64,000 nt of DNA, from NCBI RefSeq assembly GCF_021130785.1, contig NC_060214.1, positions 44,189,001 through 44,253,000 on the forward strand. Direction: 5' to 3'. The DNA comes from Homalodisca vitripennis (taxonomy: Eukaryota; Arthropoda; Insecta; Hemiptera; Cicadellidae). Positions 12,446 through 25,255 of the stretch are shown here, in pieces. Numbering within the stretch: position 1 is the first letter of the stretch; each line of letters opens with the position of its first letter. Under the pieces are notes generated by a model that saw only the letters and a program-made list of their open reading frames with translations, was not told the DNA's origin and made no database searches. Both the position numbers and the translations under genes were made by a program.

Positions 12446-13911
12446 CTTAATTTAAATTAAATCCGCTACAATAGAATTATATGTTATTTGAATATTCCAG
12501 TAACGGGGCAGCAGGGATCTGGAGAATGTAGCTGGTATTTGATAAGTTCTGTAGTTCCTGGTTTATTTATATTGAGTGGGCTAGTACCTTAACTCATGTG
12601 TGTCTATAGTTCCACTATTTGTTCACCAGAGAACGCCTGATATTTGGCGGAGTCTTATAGAATCCTTTAATTCTTGGTTGTATATATGATAAGCATTCTC
12701 TTCTCTCATTTTAACTCGTACGTGCCAATATTTAAAAAATTGTAAAACTACAAATCTTTTAGGTGTAGTCTGTTTCTATTGCAATCTTTCAAATTATGTG
12801 GTTATATGTGTTAAGCATTCCAATATTCTCTTAATATTATTCATATGTGCCTATAGATCCCTTATTAGGGCACCAGAATAGTCAGAAAATTAATCGGTTT
12901 TTTAAGTTCTTTAGTTCCCGGGGTTATATTTGTTAAGTATACTAATACTCTGTAATTTTTTAATCACACCAAAAACCTCCAAAACAGCAAACTTACCATG
13001 CTGTGTTCTACGCTTAACTATTACTATATTAAAATGAAACCTATCGTTTTAGTAAGACTGAACGACATTTAGTTCGATATTCTGCTTCCAGGTGGCTTGC
13101 GCTAATCTTAACTCAATGGAAAGCTAAAAAACATAATTGTCACATCGGTCCAACCTTTCCATAGATTAGTGTTAAAGAACACATTTAGAGATTAGTTTTA
13201 TTTATAAGAAAAAATTAGATAGACAATTCATTAAATATTTATCAACATCAATATGTCTTCAATACATTTATAGTATTATGATAGTACACTACAAAATTTG
13301 CATAACGGATTGAGTATATATATATAACAACCGTGACAGTGCCCAGAATTAATAGTATGTATTTATAAGTCATGAAATACTTTTTTTGGTCATCTTGGAT
13401 GTCAATATAATATTTATATAACAAATACAGTCGTGCGAAAAATTTTATTTAGAATTGGTATCTATTTAACGACTCTAGCATCTTTTTACCAAGCCATGGT
13501 ATTGGACTCATATAGAGCCACAAAACTTAATTATCGATTCCTGTTTACTTATAACTTTACTACTGAAGAGGGATTTGAAAGTCTTATGAAAATTAGAAGA
13601 GAAATACCATTCTTTATCCTCATCTATTCTTCAGTAAAAATATTTTATGATATTACGAAAAGTTTTTTGAAATATATTTTGCTTACAATTTGAACTTATA
13701 ATTTCATTGTCAAGCTTTAGGAAGATTTCTACAGAATTTTACCGAAGATGAAGTCATTTTTAGAATATAAATTACGTGTAAAATTCCAATATGAAACAAA
13801 TTATAATATAAACAATTTTTCAATATCCAACTACTTTATCCGATTGAAACTGAAGGACTCTTTACAATGTGTTTCCTTTAGCATTAATCTCACTAACACA
13901 TATCCGATTAC
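12446..13911. other. Intergenic stretch, no supported gene
   Basis: Two short plus-strand frames (13,433-13,693, 86 codons; 13,748-13,954, 68 codons) are rich in AT-encoded residues and show no motif. I see no splice context or repeats that would support either. Confidence 0.5.
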
Positions 13912-14410
13912 CCATGTGATCAGAAGGCGGAAGTTGCTATATCGAATAGGGTAAGGGTTAAGCGCTAATGAAGATTCATATTCCCAGGTTCATAGATGTA
14001 CAAACATGGCAGATTAAACGGAAGATTTCAGATAATGGAGTGCCAATTGCACCAATACCCTGTTTGTGTGTTCACAGCACTTGTAATGGAAGTGATCATT
14101 ATATGGTAGTGGTAGTTTTGTGTACTGGATGGTAACAGTGGACTATGTTTCCTGTGTTCAAGTTATAACTGTGGTCAGGTGCCATATCCTGTTATGTTTC
14201 ATGTGATTAACTTTACATGAGAGCGGTAAAAATACAAAGTATGTCTCGGTATTTAGACGAAATCAAACCAAATACATTCATGCTATTGACTTCGTTAACG
14301 TTGAGCAAAAAATTATATATTATATACTGCAATGTTTCTGTCAAGTAGCCAATTTGATTTCATTATTGGGCAGAAACTTTTAGATATTATTAAAGGTACG
14401 GAAATATTCC
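13912..14410. repeat. Duplicated non-coding segment, copy 2
   Basis: This is the partner of 9,478-10,000, in direct orientation about 4.4 kb downstream. Collinear blocks include CCCATGTGATCAGAAGG, AATACCCTGTTTGTGTGTTC, ATGGTAACAGTGG and ACGGAAATATTCC. Confidence 0.65.
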
Positions 14411-17400
14411 ACTGTCTCAGGTGTTTCACTGCTGAATAGATGAATGTTACTGTTTATTGAATGTAGTAGCCTAGTTGGAAAGAAATATACAGAAAGTGGC
14501 TCTGGAACCTAGCTCTGTGTAAAATTATTATTACCTGTAAAAGTTTTATGTAGTTTTTCTTTGTTGATTTTGACTTATAAGGTAGAGTTTCAATCCTTAG
14601 TTGAAATTTTCAATTAGAAACTGCCTAAGTCTCAACTTGCTTGAGTGGATTGGATTCATTTGTGGTTGGTTAACTGTATGCCTTGTTATCCTTCGTATCA
14701 GTGAAGACAAAAGCGGAAAATACTTTATATTATTATTCTTTACTCACACAAGAATTATATCACTTATTTATCTTTGTACCCTAAGTGTGTTTATTTATAT
14801 ATGTCTTAACATTGTTAGTCTATGGTTATTTTGTATTTTTTGTCCACTTTACAATAGAAAAATTGTATTTATAAAATAAAATTAACAATAAAATTCTTTT
14901 TATATATAGTAGTTAAATTATATAGCCTCTTGGCAATAGAGGGGTTACTATCCGTAAATTATATTACTTGTTTTGTAATATGATGTAATTGGTCAGTTCG
15001 TTGAGATATTATACACTAAACGATTCCTTGTAAAACATTTTTATTTAGGCGAAATCTTCTTTATTATGAAATATGTATTTTTGTTGGCTATATTAACATT
15101 TTATTTTGCGTTAAACTAATATTTTAATAAATTTTGACATTATTACCATTATGGGCATTTATTTGTAAAAACTTGAAAGTGTAATCATTTAAAACTGCTG
15201 AAATAAATATCGGACAAATTAAAACAAATCTTTCTTTCTTCCTCCATCCACAAGAATTGAATGCTAATAAGTGGAAGGGAGCTTTAAATATTTTAATTTT
15301 TAAATAAGAAGAGAAAGAGGGAGATAAATGAACCTTCTCATATTTTGAGGTAAAAAAACAAAAATCTTTCTTAATATTTTAAAATTTATGTGATAAAATA
15401 ACATGTTCTTTTAATTCTTTACGATGTAAAGTCTACACATGTAGTTTGTTTTATTTGTTGTATAATATCTTTTAAAACCTGTTATACTACAATTTTATAC
15501 ACTATAGTTTGAAAATTATTGAGGAAAAAACTTAGCTTTACCAGAAACTCTGTGGATACACAGGTTGATCTCGAAATGCTAACTGTGGCCTAACGCAATG
15601 GCTGACTGACTCATATAGACAAAGGAATGTTTGACAGCCTGGATCTAACATTCCAAATCAACCTATTCAATATTACCAAGTTTCTGCGTTGGAAACTCAA
15701 TCCCTATCATAGTAGATAAGGTTCTAGCCTTTGATAAAAAAATAGAACATTTCTAGATAAATAGACATGTCTACAATGAATTATAAAACTCTGGAGAAAA
15801 TTTGTTAAATTAAGGGTTGACGTTTAAATAAAAAATATACTTGTACATGTTTTGAGTAAGGATTACCTGCTAATTGACCAAAATGTTCAGATTTGTAACA
15901 TTATATCTGTTGTAATTACAAACCACACTTGATAATGTGTCGTGATTTTGAGATAACCGCATGGAATTTGTTAACTGAATTATGTTGAAGATACATATTT
16001 AAATTATTACCTTGTTTTTCCTCATGTAATTCGTGTTCTTGGAAATATTAGGACTCGCAGAAAAAAATAAATGTATTTGCTGTATGCTATGTTGTAGTAA
16101 CTAAACAATTGTTCTTATACTGATTTAGAACCTTAAAAATTATACAGGCAAATTTCAGGGGACCACAACAGCCATGTTGCGTGCCTACTCCATGTACACT
16201 AACACTAAAACCTGCTATTAATAAAAAGTAAACACTGGCAATTAAAACTGAACTACAGAATACAGGTCACAATATACAGAATACAGGTCACAATAGATCT
16301 GAACTCACAGGCCAACCGATTAGAAAAAGTTGTCACAACGCTCTGGTGTGTTATGGTACCTTTAACCGTTTTAGTCATGCATTAGTTTAGTCATTTACCT
16401 TTACCTGAAGAAGATATTAGATTACAGATCTCAAAACGTAGCGTCACTGATTAATTGTATCACTGAACAATAGCAAACGTCTGAAAAGATCAGTTTCCGT
16501 CACGTTATACTGTATATTCTATCAAAATATTCCACTCGGCTCGATAAATAAATATGTAATAAGTTTTTTAACAACTAAGAATATTTATTAAATATATTGT
16601 AATACATTATATGTGGTAATATAAACAAAAGCAATTTAAATTTTCTTGCTTGTAATAAAATATGTTTATAATACACATCATTCTTAATAATATGTTAGAT
16701 TATTTGTTCAAACATTTTAAAATTGCACTTTCCAATTTAAATTTTATACAATTAATGCTGTGCACAGTTATACTGTGTCTTCAACCAAATATTACTATAT
16801 ATATTTTTATTGTCTGTATACTTATTAAACGAAAATATGTTACCGCATACTTATGAGGTTAAATAGGCGGTGAAACGGAAGGAAAAGAAAGAAGGAATTA
16901 AAAAAGTGAGGACAAACGAAAGAATTATAGGAAGAAAATGTATAAATTAAAATAAAAGTTTATAAAAAAGAAAACTTAATGTGTTTGAAAATTGCAGTTT
17001 TAAGTATTTTATCCTGGAGAACGCGCTTCACTCTTTTTGACTTTGTTTACGGGCGTGTTTTAATGAATGAAGTTGTCAAGTATTTAGCAATTGTATTAGG
17101 GAATTAAGTCTTAATATCTTACTTCTTAAAGTTCTTAAATTATTATTATTTACAATCATCTTATGTGCAAATAAATGGATATAAATTACTGTGTAAAGTA
17201 ATATTCGAATTACGATAAAATTGTACTGATCATAATCTTTATATGATCAATGGACTACTTATTAAAAAATATTGTCAAAATATAACACAATTATATCCAA
17301 TAATTTCTATAATTTCAATTATAAAAGTTTTTATGTAGTTAGATTTATCTACATTAGGTACCAAGTAACTATAATCTTCTGAAAGTAGGGCCAGATACTT

Positions 17401-17714
17401 CGGAATACTTCCGAAATTAAAGTTGAGAAATCTGTACACAGTTATGCATAAACTTATATCCCAACATTCCGACGAAACGAACAAAATCAGAAACTAAAAC
17501 AATGTTTCATTTCTGTAAATTGATACCTTTATATAAATTAATAATAATATTCGATAACAACTGCTATGACATTTAAATTAACATTCTTCATAAACAAGCT
17601 TTGATGTTTTATTGGTGTTACATTAGCACATAACTGGCTAAAATATGAAAACTATTATAAACATTTTTGAAAAATTACTTGATTTTATGATATTAAATCC
17701 ACTTTATAGGGTTA

Positions 17715-17716
<2 letters not shown>
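14411..17716. other. AT-rich intergenic stretch, no gene seen
   Basis: A 92-codon frame at 14,601-14,879 is very hydrophobic but consists of AT-rich codons and has no family motif. A direct duplication of about 20 bp (ACAGAATACAGGTCACAATA) occurs at 16,256-16,293. Nothing else stands out. Confidence 0.55.

Positions 17717-17780
<64 letters not shown>
17717..17780. repeat. TA microsatellite
   Basis: An uninterrupted TA run of about 64 bases directly abuts the left end of the MITE that follows. Confidence 0.95.
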
Positions 17781-17787
<7 letters not shown>

Positions 17788-18003
17788 GTAATGAAAATAA
17801 CTAAAACCCATTAAATTAAAACTTTTTATTACATACACGTAAATTTAACATATGTTTAAAAGGTCCACATGTGTATATCTAATTGTTTATTATTTATTTA
17901 TTTAGAGGTTAATGTACACTGATGATGGTTAAAAACCGAAACACGTGTATGTAATAAAAAGTTTTAATTTAAAGGGTTTTTAGTTATTTTCATTACATTA
18001 ATA
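17781..18003. mobile_element. MITE-like element, about 220 bp with 60-bp terminal inverted repeats
   Basis: The left end 17,781-17,840 and the right end 17,943-18,003 are near-perfect reverse complements over 60 bases, with only a few mismatches. The outer tips read TATTAATGTAATGAAAATAA and its complement. The interior of about 100 bp is non-coding and contains GATGATGG..AACCGAAAC. Insertion into TA-rich DNA and possible TA flanks would suit a Tc1/mariner-type origin, but the transposase family is not determined. Confidence 0.8.
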
Positions 18004-19271
18004 CTTGATTTTAGTTTCTCGAGGAGAGCTCTGGATGTCCAGCTATAAAACAATAAATTTAATCCAAAAGGAACTTTCTGTAATGCAATTAATACCGAAA
18101 AGCGTAACAGTTTTGGCTGTATAAAAACTAAACTCTAGTAAGGATTGAAAGATTTTACATATATCTGTGTGTCCATACCGTAACGGGAAAACAAACTGAC
18201 CTATGGACAATTAGGTATAATTTTTTTTTGTATGACAACACTGAATTCATATTTCAGTTACTTATCACTCCATGAAAATCGGCTGGGGATTCCTTTCGTT
18301 TTGTATAAGTTATAAAACCCTAAATGCATCGCTGAGATTTTATGCGACATTTCACGGCTATAATTAGTTTTACTTCTTCAGATATCGAGTGGACGGACAA
18401 ATAGAAAACCGTACAAAACTTAAACTGTTACATTCCTAACCAGATATTACTGCAGTCTTCCGGATCTGAAGGGGTTTTAGTGGTTTCATTAATAAAATAT
18501 TATGCATTACTGTATTTGTATAGCCCTCAGTGAAATTATTTTCCTTTTAATCATTTATCTTTAAAAGGCAAGAACATTCTTCTTTTTTTAAACAGTTAAT
18601 TCCTTAAAAACATAGGCGAAGAATCCACTTTATTCTCCAAATAACAGCTAAATCCCATTTGATTTTAAAATATAATGTAATTAAACAGCAAAATCTAAGA
18701 AACTGCGGTAGAAAATATTCTGTAATTTTTTAGCAATATGAAATTAATTTTTGAGTTTTAAATTACAATAATTTGTAAAATTGTACTTATTATTCTTACT
18801 TATAGTGTGAACAGTTTTAAACTGTTGAAAACTTATAGTAAATGACAAACAATACATCCAGAACTGGTTAAAATAGTAGTAATAATTGATTTATACGGGT
18901 TTTGAGCAGTTATAAATAAGCCACATCTTAAATATATGACTGCTCAAGAAAGGAAACAATCATAAACCATAATAGACAATAATAATAAACAAATACATAT
19001 AAGTGCGGCTCACTACAACTTGGATAATATATATTCTGGGATAGTCTAAAGAGGTTAACTTATATCATAAAATATAGTAGGAACTTTACCAAAAGTGTGT
19101 TAAATTTGAATTGAATAGTGAATAATATATTACAAGAACTTTAGTAATCGCTGTTTACCGGTTACATTATCACACATGTTTACAAGTTTTACATGTTTAC
19201 GGTTACATGTACAAGAATTATGGCCAGTACAAAAATTTTACCATTTTTAGTCGCTGTTTCTATGTTTTTAG
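18004..19271. other. Spacer upstream of Gr copy B, no first exon found
   Basis: By comparison with copy C, a first exon of about 680 bp should lie upstream of 19,272. I find no matching text here or in the preceding several kilobases. An open frame begins at 19,193 but its first 26 codons are intron-side sequence. Confidence 0.55.
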
Positions 19272-22200
19272 GCACCACACTGTCCAAGATCGAGAAACTG
19301 AGGACTCTGATGAACACCTACTGGATGCTGTGTGACACCGTACACCAGGCTAAAAAAGTGACTTCTACTGCGATCAGCTGGTGGCCGCTATTTGTCCACG
19401 TCACTATCAAGTCCTACTTCTTCTTCTCGCACGTCCGAGCTGGTGAACTGTTAGCCTTCATTACAGAAGCTAACTGTAATGCTTCTGGGTACAGAAGCCG
19501 TCTGGGTACTGATGTCCATCTGCTACACATTTATACTGGTGAACTCAAGCACAAAAGTCGCTAAGGCTGTAAGTCATCTGTTGTGAAATCAACAGTTTAT
19601 GATTACATTATTTAGTATGTAATATGTAACCTTAGAGTGTAACTATGTAATGGATTTCATATTGTGCAGTTGAGAACAAACGTGTATTAGTTGTTATAAT
19701 ACCTAAAAGAAATTATAGATTCCATCAAATGTTCGAAATATTGCTATAATTCCCTGGTCGAAGATTCAGAACAATCCGCAAAATTTAAGAACTAATTTGA
19801 ATGTGTGCAATCTTTTCTTAACCAACCTCACATAATTTACAATCCAGAGGGTAGGTATTAAATGCATTAAAATTTAAATTGCCAAATCGGAATTGCTTTT
19901 TTAAGTCCTAATACTCATTACCATTATTTCAATGTATACCGTAGTTAAATTATATATATTTTAAGTTAAAAATGTCAATCCAAGGTATCTGTCATTCTTT
20001 TCTAAGATGCGATCAAATCGGGAAATATTATACATGGAAAAAGAAGAAGTACATGACCCCATAAATAAATATTTCCAATTTATAGTGTGCCACCTGCAGA
20101 GCCTGTGTCAATATATTATTGGTATGAGAAATTCATCAATATATTTAAGGTTTCAAATTACTGATATATTTGCAGGCTGACAGGACAGTTGCAATTTGGT
20201 AAGCAAAGATCTGGACCTAAACCTTAGAAAAGAGGTAACGATATTTTATCATTGTTGTTTATATGGAGTTTTTAATTATTGTACTTCTTATTAAAATGGA
20301 ATAAATATTTAGTGTAACATATCGAATTAAAATCTATTTTGGTCCCGGTGAACTTGTCCTGTGTAGAACAGTACCTAAGAGAAAATGTGAATTTAAAACT
20401 TTCTTCTATATACAGAATATACCTAAAAAACAAAGATCTAGTTTACTTATTGGCTAATAGCTGTTACCCGCGGCTTCGCACGCAATTTTTAAAACCGAAG
20501 TCCTTATAAAAAGCAATTATGATGTAATATGATATGATGGGAGTCCTACAAACATTTTAAAACGTAAGTAGGCATACATCAGGTAGATATTATTATGTTC
20601 ATGGTAAATAGTATCAGAGTTTAACTTAATTATTATACAATGTTTTCCACGTGTAGGAGCATTTCTGGTTCTAATTAATTATATACATAACGTCACAGCT
20701 AAATCTGCCTTGTAATCCCGATCAAAAAAACACAAATCTCGGATCACAAAGGTCTCGGAATCTTACTTTGGTCAAAAACGCGTATATTTCCAGTCCTTGT
20801 CATATATTTCAGGTCTAAGATATTTCCAGTACCATAGTAGAGTTTGCATTCTTGTTCTGACGAAGAAACAATATATATACTTACATAGGACAGAGGTGCA
20901 TACTTCGGATAAAAAGTTCCTACTTAAGACAGTTTAAATTCACTTACCTACTATGTCAAAGGTTAGCTTGCCATATTGCCTCGATTAAAGTATTATATAC
21001 GTTCGATTATATAGTTCTCGGAAATCTATTTTGGTCAAAATCGTGTTGGCATAGTTGAGTTTGCTAGGACTGAAAAGCCTATTACGACCTAGGGGGAACT
21101 CCCACCTACTTATTATGTACTTCCGGTATAAAGGGGAAATTTTTAATAAGGTTATTCAACATTCCAAAATAATTGTTATTAAAGTTTTGCGTTACACTTT
21201 TTTTTGGATTGTAGCCAGGGAAAGAATGAAACGTTAAGGTATTTTAGTATTCATTTCTCTGTTTTTTCCGTAAGCCACTGTTAAAATGTAATAAGAAAGA
21301 AAGAAAGAAAGAAAGAAAAACTTCTTTATTGAGTTGAAATTAGGACCATATGGTCCTTTCTTACATTTAACCTCTACTAATAATGTAATAAAATGTAATA
21401 TGATAATGTCAAGGAAGCCCACCACTTTAAAGTAACTTATGTGAAAACATTCATAACTTTATTCATTAAGGTTAGGTTTATAACAGTATTTAATGCATTA
21501 GATTATTTTAATTCCTCACTGGAGCAATCTGGAGTAAAATGTATATATTAATGTTTTATTTACTATCTGCATTACACTACCGATCAAGCACTGTTTACTT
21601 ATTAATAAAATTTAAATGTAAACAGATGTTTCAGAAATTTTGTCGAATTGTAGCTGTCAACAGCTGTTTAGTGCCAGTTTAATTTGAATTATAAAACTTT
21701 ATTACGTTTCGTTCTTATCATAACATTTGAATGTAAACAGACTAATTTTTCAATTTGAATCCGACTTTATTTGGTGAAATGAATGTGTTATGGGTGGTAA
21801 AAAGCACTCACTCTATGTGTTTATTCAGACCAAAAGCTATACCTGTTCCAAATTTCAGCACAATCCGTATAGCAGTTTCAGCGTGATTCGAGGACGAACC
21901 TCCAAACTTCTAAACATCTACAAGTACAAACATCCAAACATCCAAACATTCAAACTTTTGCTTTTATAAAATTATTGGGAAGATTTAGTTAAACATATCT
22001 CTCGAGGGGGGCTGTAAAATTGTGCCTACAATGTGAAATTTGACTGATACCATTAAAATCGAAAATAAACATATAATGCTATTATTTGATATAGTTATTA
22101 TTCACACCAAAGTTCAGACTATCAGTCTTTGGAAATCATGAGAGAAAATGTGTCTTTTGCTAACTTTTTTCGGAGCGTTAAGACGATACATGCCTACGTT

Positions 22201-23084
22201 GATCTCCTGCAAATTACTATGGAACAAATTTAATGTATCTTCTATTTGATATTTCTATGTATTTGATTTAAAACAAAGCGACCTAGGTTTTTGTAACATC
22301 CCTTTAGAAAGACCTTCCAAAATCAATTTATTTTCTCCTAATATAAATAAATCATGCAGTAAAATACTACTTTGTAATAAAATTGACGGCCTAATTACAG
22401 TTTTGAACGGCATTCAAGACATTAAACTTGTTGAAAAATATCTTTATTTTATAATAAATCGGATTAAATTGGCCTTGGAAATGAATCAAAAGAATTCTTT
22501 GAACTGTTTTTTAACTAAATTCTAACAAAACAAATTTTGAGAGGGCTTTCATGAAATCAATGACTAGATCTAACAATGCATGTTACACCAAATTTGTTTA
22601 TGACAACTCGAAATGGTGTAGTAACCGTATTTATTCATGCTAATCGGAATACTTTACAAACAGGTGGGAGTAAAGATTATAAATATCAGAACCGTACTTT
22701 GTCAAGCTCACTTAACACATTCCAGCAAAACTTAAAAATTCCTACTAAGATATTTCAGTACCAAGATAAGAGTTTAAATGGAGTTGAAATCAAAGTGAAT
22801 TTTTTATTGCCTTTAACTATGATTAAATCAGTCACTCAGTGTTGTTTGAGTTTATTTCCTCCAAATTAATTTGCAATTATTTTTCCAAAAACATGATATT
22901 TTAATTTTTCTCGACGATGCGTAAAAATAGAATAGAAAATTTAAATATAAACATTTTTTGATCACATGCTTCAAGTCTTGTAATGGATTTCCAGGTGAAA
23001 GGGTTCCTGCTGCAGTTGCCTCACCGCTACGTAAGATTCTCTGCTCGTGGCTTTTGCCAAATCAACAACGAGACTCTCACATCG
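19272..23084 (+). pseudogene. Gustatory receptor copy B, decayed (exons 2, 3 and 4 only)
   Basis: Three exons matching copies A and C remain: 19,272-19,568, 20,176-20,234 and 22,995-23,084, each still bounded by AG and GT. Exon 2 keeps MNTYWMLCD.VHQA but has a 5-bp insertion followed about 15 bp later by an 11-bp deletion. These together restore the frame while replacing the conserved NDFYCDQL stretch with unrelated residues, and its end is shifted again. Exon 3 is 59 rather than 69 bp and runs into TAA. Exon 4 (90 bp) is fully open and encodes FLLQLPHRYVRFSARGF. Exon 1 and the last exon with the TYhhhhhQF signature were not found. The intron before exon 4 is 2,760 bp, enlarged by an interspersed repeat. 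It cannot make a receptor. Confidence 0.85.
20455..21990 (-). mobile_element. Interspersed repeat with RTE/Helitron-like ends, inside Gr copy B intron
   Basis: Near 20,460 is AGCTGTTACCCGCGGCTTCG and near 21,900-21,985 is a run of ACAAACATCCAAACATTCAA text leading to TTATAAAATTATTGGGAAG. Both are typical ends of a widespread insect repeat; read on the minus strand it starts near 21,985 with TTCCCAATAA and stops near 20,455 with AACAGCTATTAG, which resembles Helitron ends. The interior is non-coding, with a GAAA microsatellite at 21,296-21,318. Boundaries and class are tentative. Confidence 0.5.
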
Positions 23085-23954
23085 GTACTTTGCTTCCCTT
23101 ATATATCTTTATTTACACATTATATTTTCATTTAGTCCAGGAAAAAATATACTTCCACAAGAAACCACGAATTTCTTGATAATACATGGTCTGTAAATAA
23201 AGTAATTAGACTGATTTTATCCACAAAAAACTGGCACTACTGTAAATATATCAAGTAGTTATGTGTTTGACCAAACATTAAATATTAATCTCCTTACTCT
23301 ATCATTGTCATTTCAGTGGTAACAGTCCTTTAACAAAACAAGTTTTTTATATACATTTCAAATATTAGTGAGAACAATTGTAAAAAAGTTTATGCAATAA
23401 AATCTTGGAATAAACTTGGCGGTGCTTTTACTGTAACATTTAACAAATTTTAGAAAGTTTATGGTGACAATATTTTGATAAGAATTCAAGTTCTTTGATA
23501 AAGTATTCAGATGGGCGAGAGTTGGTTCTCAGGATAACCATCTTCTCTAGACCGTTATTATCAACAAGAGATGAAAAATGTTTAAAAACCATAGATTTGG
23601 TGTGAATTTCGGCGTAAAAAACTTTGTTTGAACGATACGACTGTACAGTTTTGACGCAAGAATACAAAATGATAAAAAATTGCGCAAAATCAGTTCTATA
23701 AAATCTTACTGTTTAACAGAAATACGACTTTTTCTTTTTTAATGAGAAGCCGATCCGCTTTTATACGCCTTATTCTGCCCGTCCTCATGGGCCACTGTCA
23801 TGTGCGTGGATTTTATCCAACATAACAAAACAACTTAATAAAATATCTTTTAGGACGGATTGAATTGAATCAGTGGTGCTGATTTTATAGAGTAAGTTAT
23901 TACTGGTGACATATCTTGTATGTTTTATTATGAACCAGAATTAATACATAAGAG
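23085..23954. other. Spacer after Gr copy B, expected last exon absent
   Basis: The exon encoding MAGAVTTYL..LIQFQ, which lies 0.3-2 kb after exon 4 in copies C and A, is not present here or up to 25.2 kb. A 75-codon minus-strand frame at 23,440-23,667 is not recognised. Confidence 0.55.
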
Positions 23955-24470
23955 TAAAGAAAGGCACATTTCCAATTCACCTCGTCCGAAAGAAGCAAGA
24001 ACGATCAAATCCAAAATGGATACCTCCTCATATCTTTATTTGTTTCCAGTGGCATAGTTCATAAAGATATGTTCCCTGCAGGATATATTTTAAATCAATA
24101 TTTATATCGTGAAATCCTTGAGGGGCGGTGGAAAAGAGTCATATGTGTGAGACAAGCCATCAAATACAACTGGAGTCTACATCATGCTCCTTGCCAAAAT
24201 GCATTCTCCACTACTGAGTTTTTGAGCAGAAATATCGTGTCTCGACCACCCTATTATCCAGATAGTCCTTGTGAACCTTTGAGGTTTCCTAAGCTAAAAA
24301 GCTACTTCAATGGAATCGTTTTTTAACAATAGAAAACATAAAACTAAATGTGACCGACCAGCTGAAGGACATTCAACTTTCGGACTTCAAGCACTGCTAC
24401 GAGGAGTGGGAAAACCGAATGAAGTAATGTTTGGTTTGCCAAGGGCAATAATTTGAAGAAGGTAGAGTTC
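23955..24470 (+). pseudogene. mariner-family transposase fragment, dead
   Basis: The translation matches the C-terminal half of mariner transposases, DDD/D enzymes that cut and paste DNA. Recognisable blocks in order are SPRPKEARTIKSKMDT (around 23,980), FPAGYILNQYLYREIL (open at 24,069-24,326), NWSLHHAPC, AFSTTEFLSR, PYYPDSPCEPLRFPKLKSY and then, in a shifted frame, NVTDQLKDIQLSDFKHCYEE. At least two frameshifts and an in-frame TAG interrupt it. The second catalytic Asp in the HHDNAPCHT block is deleted, and the last catalytic Asp after APC is replaced by Glu. The N-terminal DNA-binding half and inverted repeats were not located. Confidence 0.85.
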
Positions 24471-25255
24471 TTATACACATATATTGTAAATATAACGTAT
24501 TATTGAACCAGTGTTATTACGTTATGTACAAACCACATAATATGACCAAAACTTTTAAAATACACGGATAATCAGGGTTATACAGAACCACCAACATATT
24601 TATAAACAAAATTAAACCAACAATTATTGAACCAGATATTTATTTATGTCTAGCTGTTTACATACTGAATTTCACTGAAAGTAAAATGTAGCCAAGTAAA
24701 ATTTGTAATACATTTAAAAACCGTTTTAGAGAGCTTTAAATAAGCCCTCATTTTTATATATTAAGTGCAGATAATTAATTAAAACTATTGTCTTACAAGC
24801 AGATTATTCGACCATTGCCGTTAATTCACCATTGCCACAAAGAAATAATATCAAATTGAGTACAAGACATAAAAATGTGTAAAGGCCATTTTAAATGTAA
24901 GAAAAATCGCCACCAGGATCCATCCTATTTTTGAGTGGGTTCAATAATAGCAATATGTATCTGGCAAAGAAGAAGGATGAAAGCAACCAGTCTCTCTCTA
25001 TATATTTAAAAAAATACTTAACTCTGATAACCCATCTAGGGGAGTTTTTAATTTATTTTTTTGCTGGGCGTTTGTGTGTAGTTCTATACTGTGTATTTAT
25101 TTATTTAAAGTGCGTGTGATATTGCTATCATCGTTTTAAAACGCGTCTCGCCTCGGAAGTAATGGATCATTGAAGTGTATTTATATAAATATAAAAATAA
25201 ATAAATATATATATTTATTCTTTATTCACCCCCCCCCCCCCCCACCCCAGGATCC
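24471..25255. other. Spacer between mariner remnant and LTR element
   Basis: It is AT-rich with no recognised gene and ends in a C-rich run (25,228-25,249) directly before the retrotransposon. The bases just before the element, GATCC at 25,251-25,255, are the left target-site copy. Confidence 0.6.

Noticed and set aside
13433..13693. 86-codon plus-strand frame as a gene
   Set aside because: It shows no recognisable motif and only AT-driven composition.
14601..14879. 92-codon hydrophobic frame as a membrane protein
   Set aside because: AT-rich DNA readily encodes strings of Leu, Ile, Phe and Tyr; there is no family motif, splice context or neighbour support.
22576..22869. 97-codon plus-strand frame in the last intron of Gr copy B
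   Set aside because: It has no motif, lies inside an intron of a pseudogene and is of a length expected by chance.
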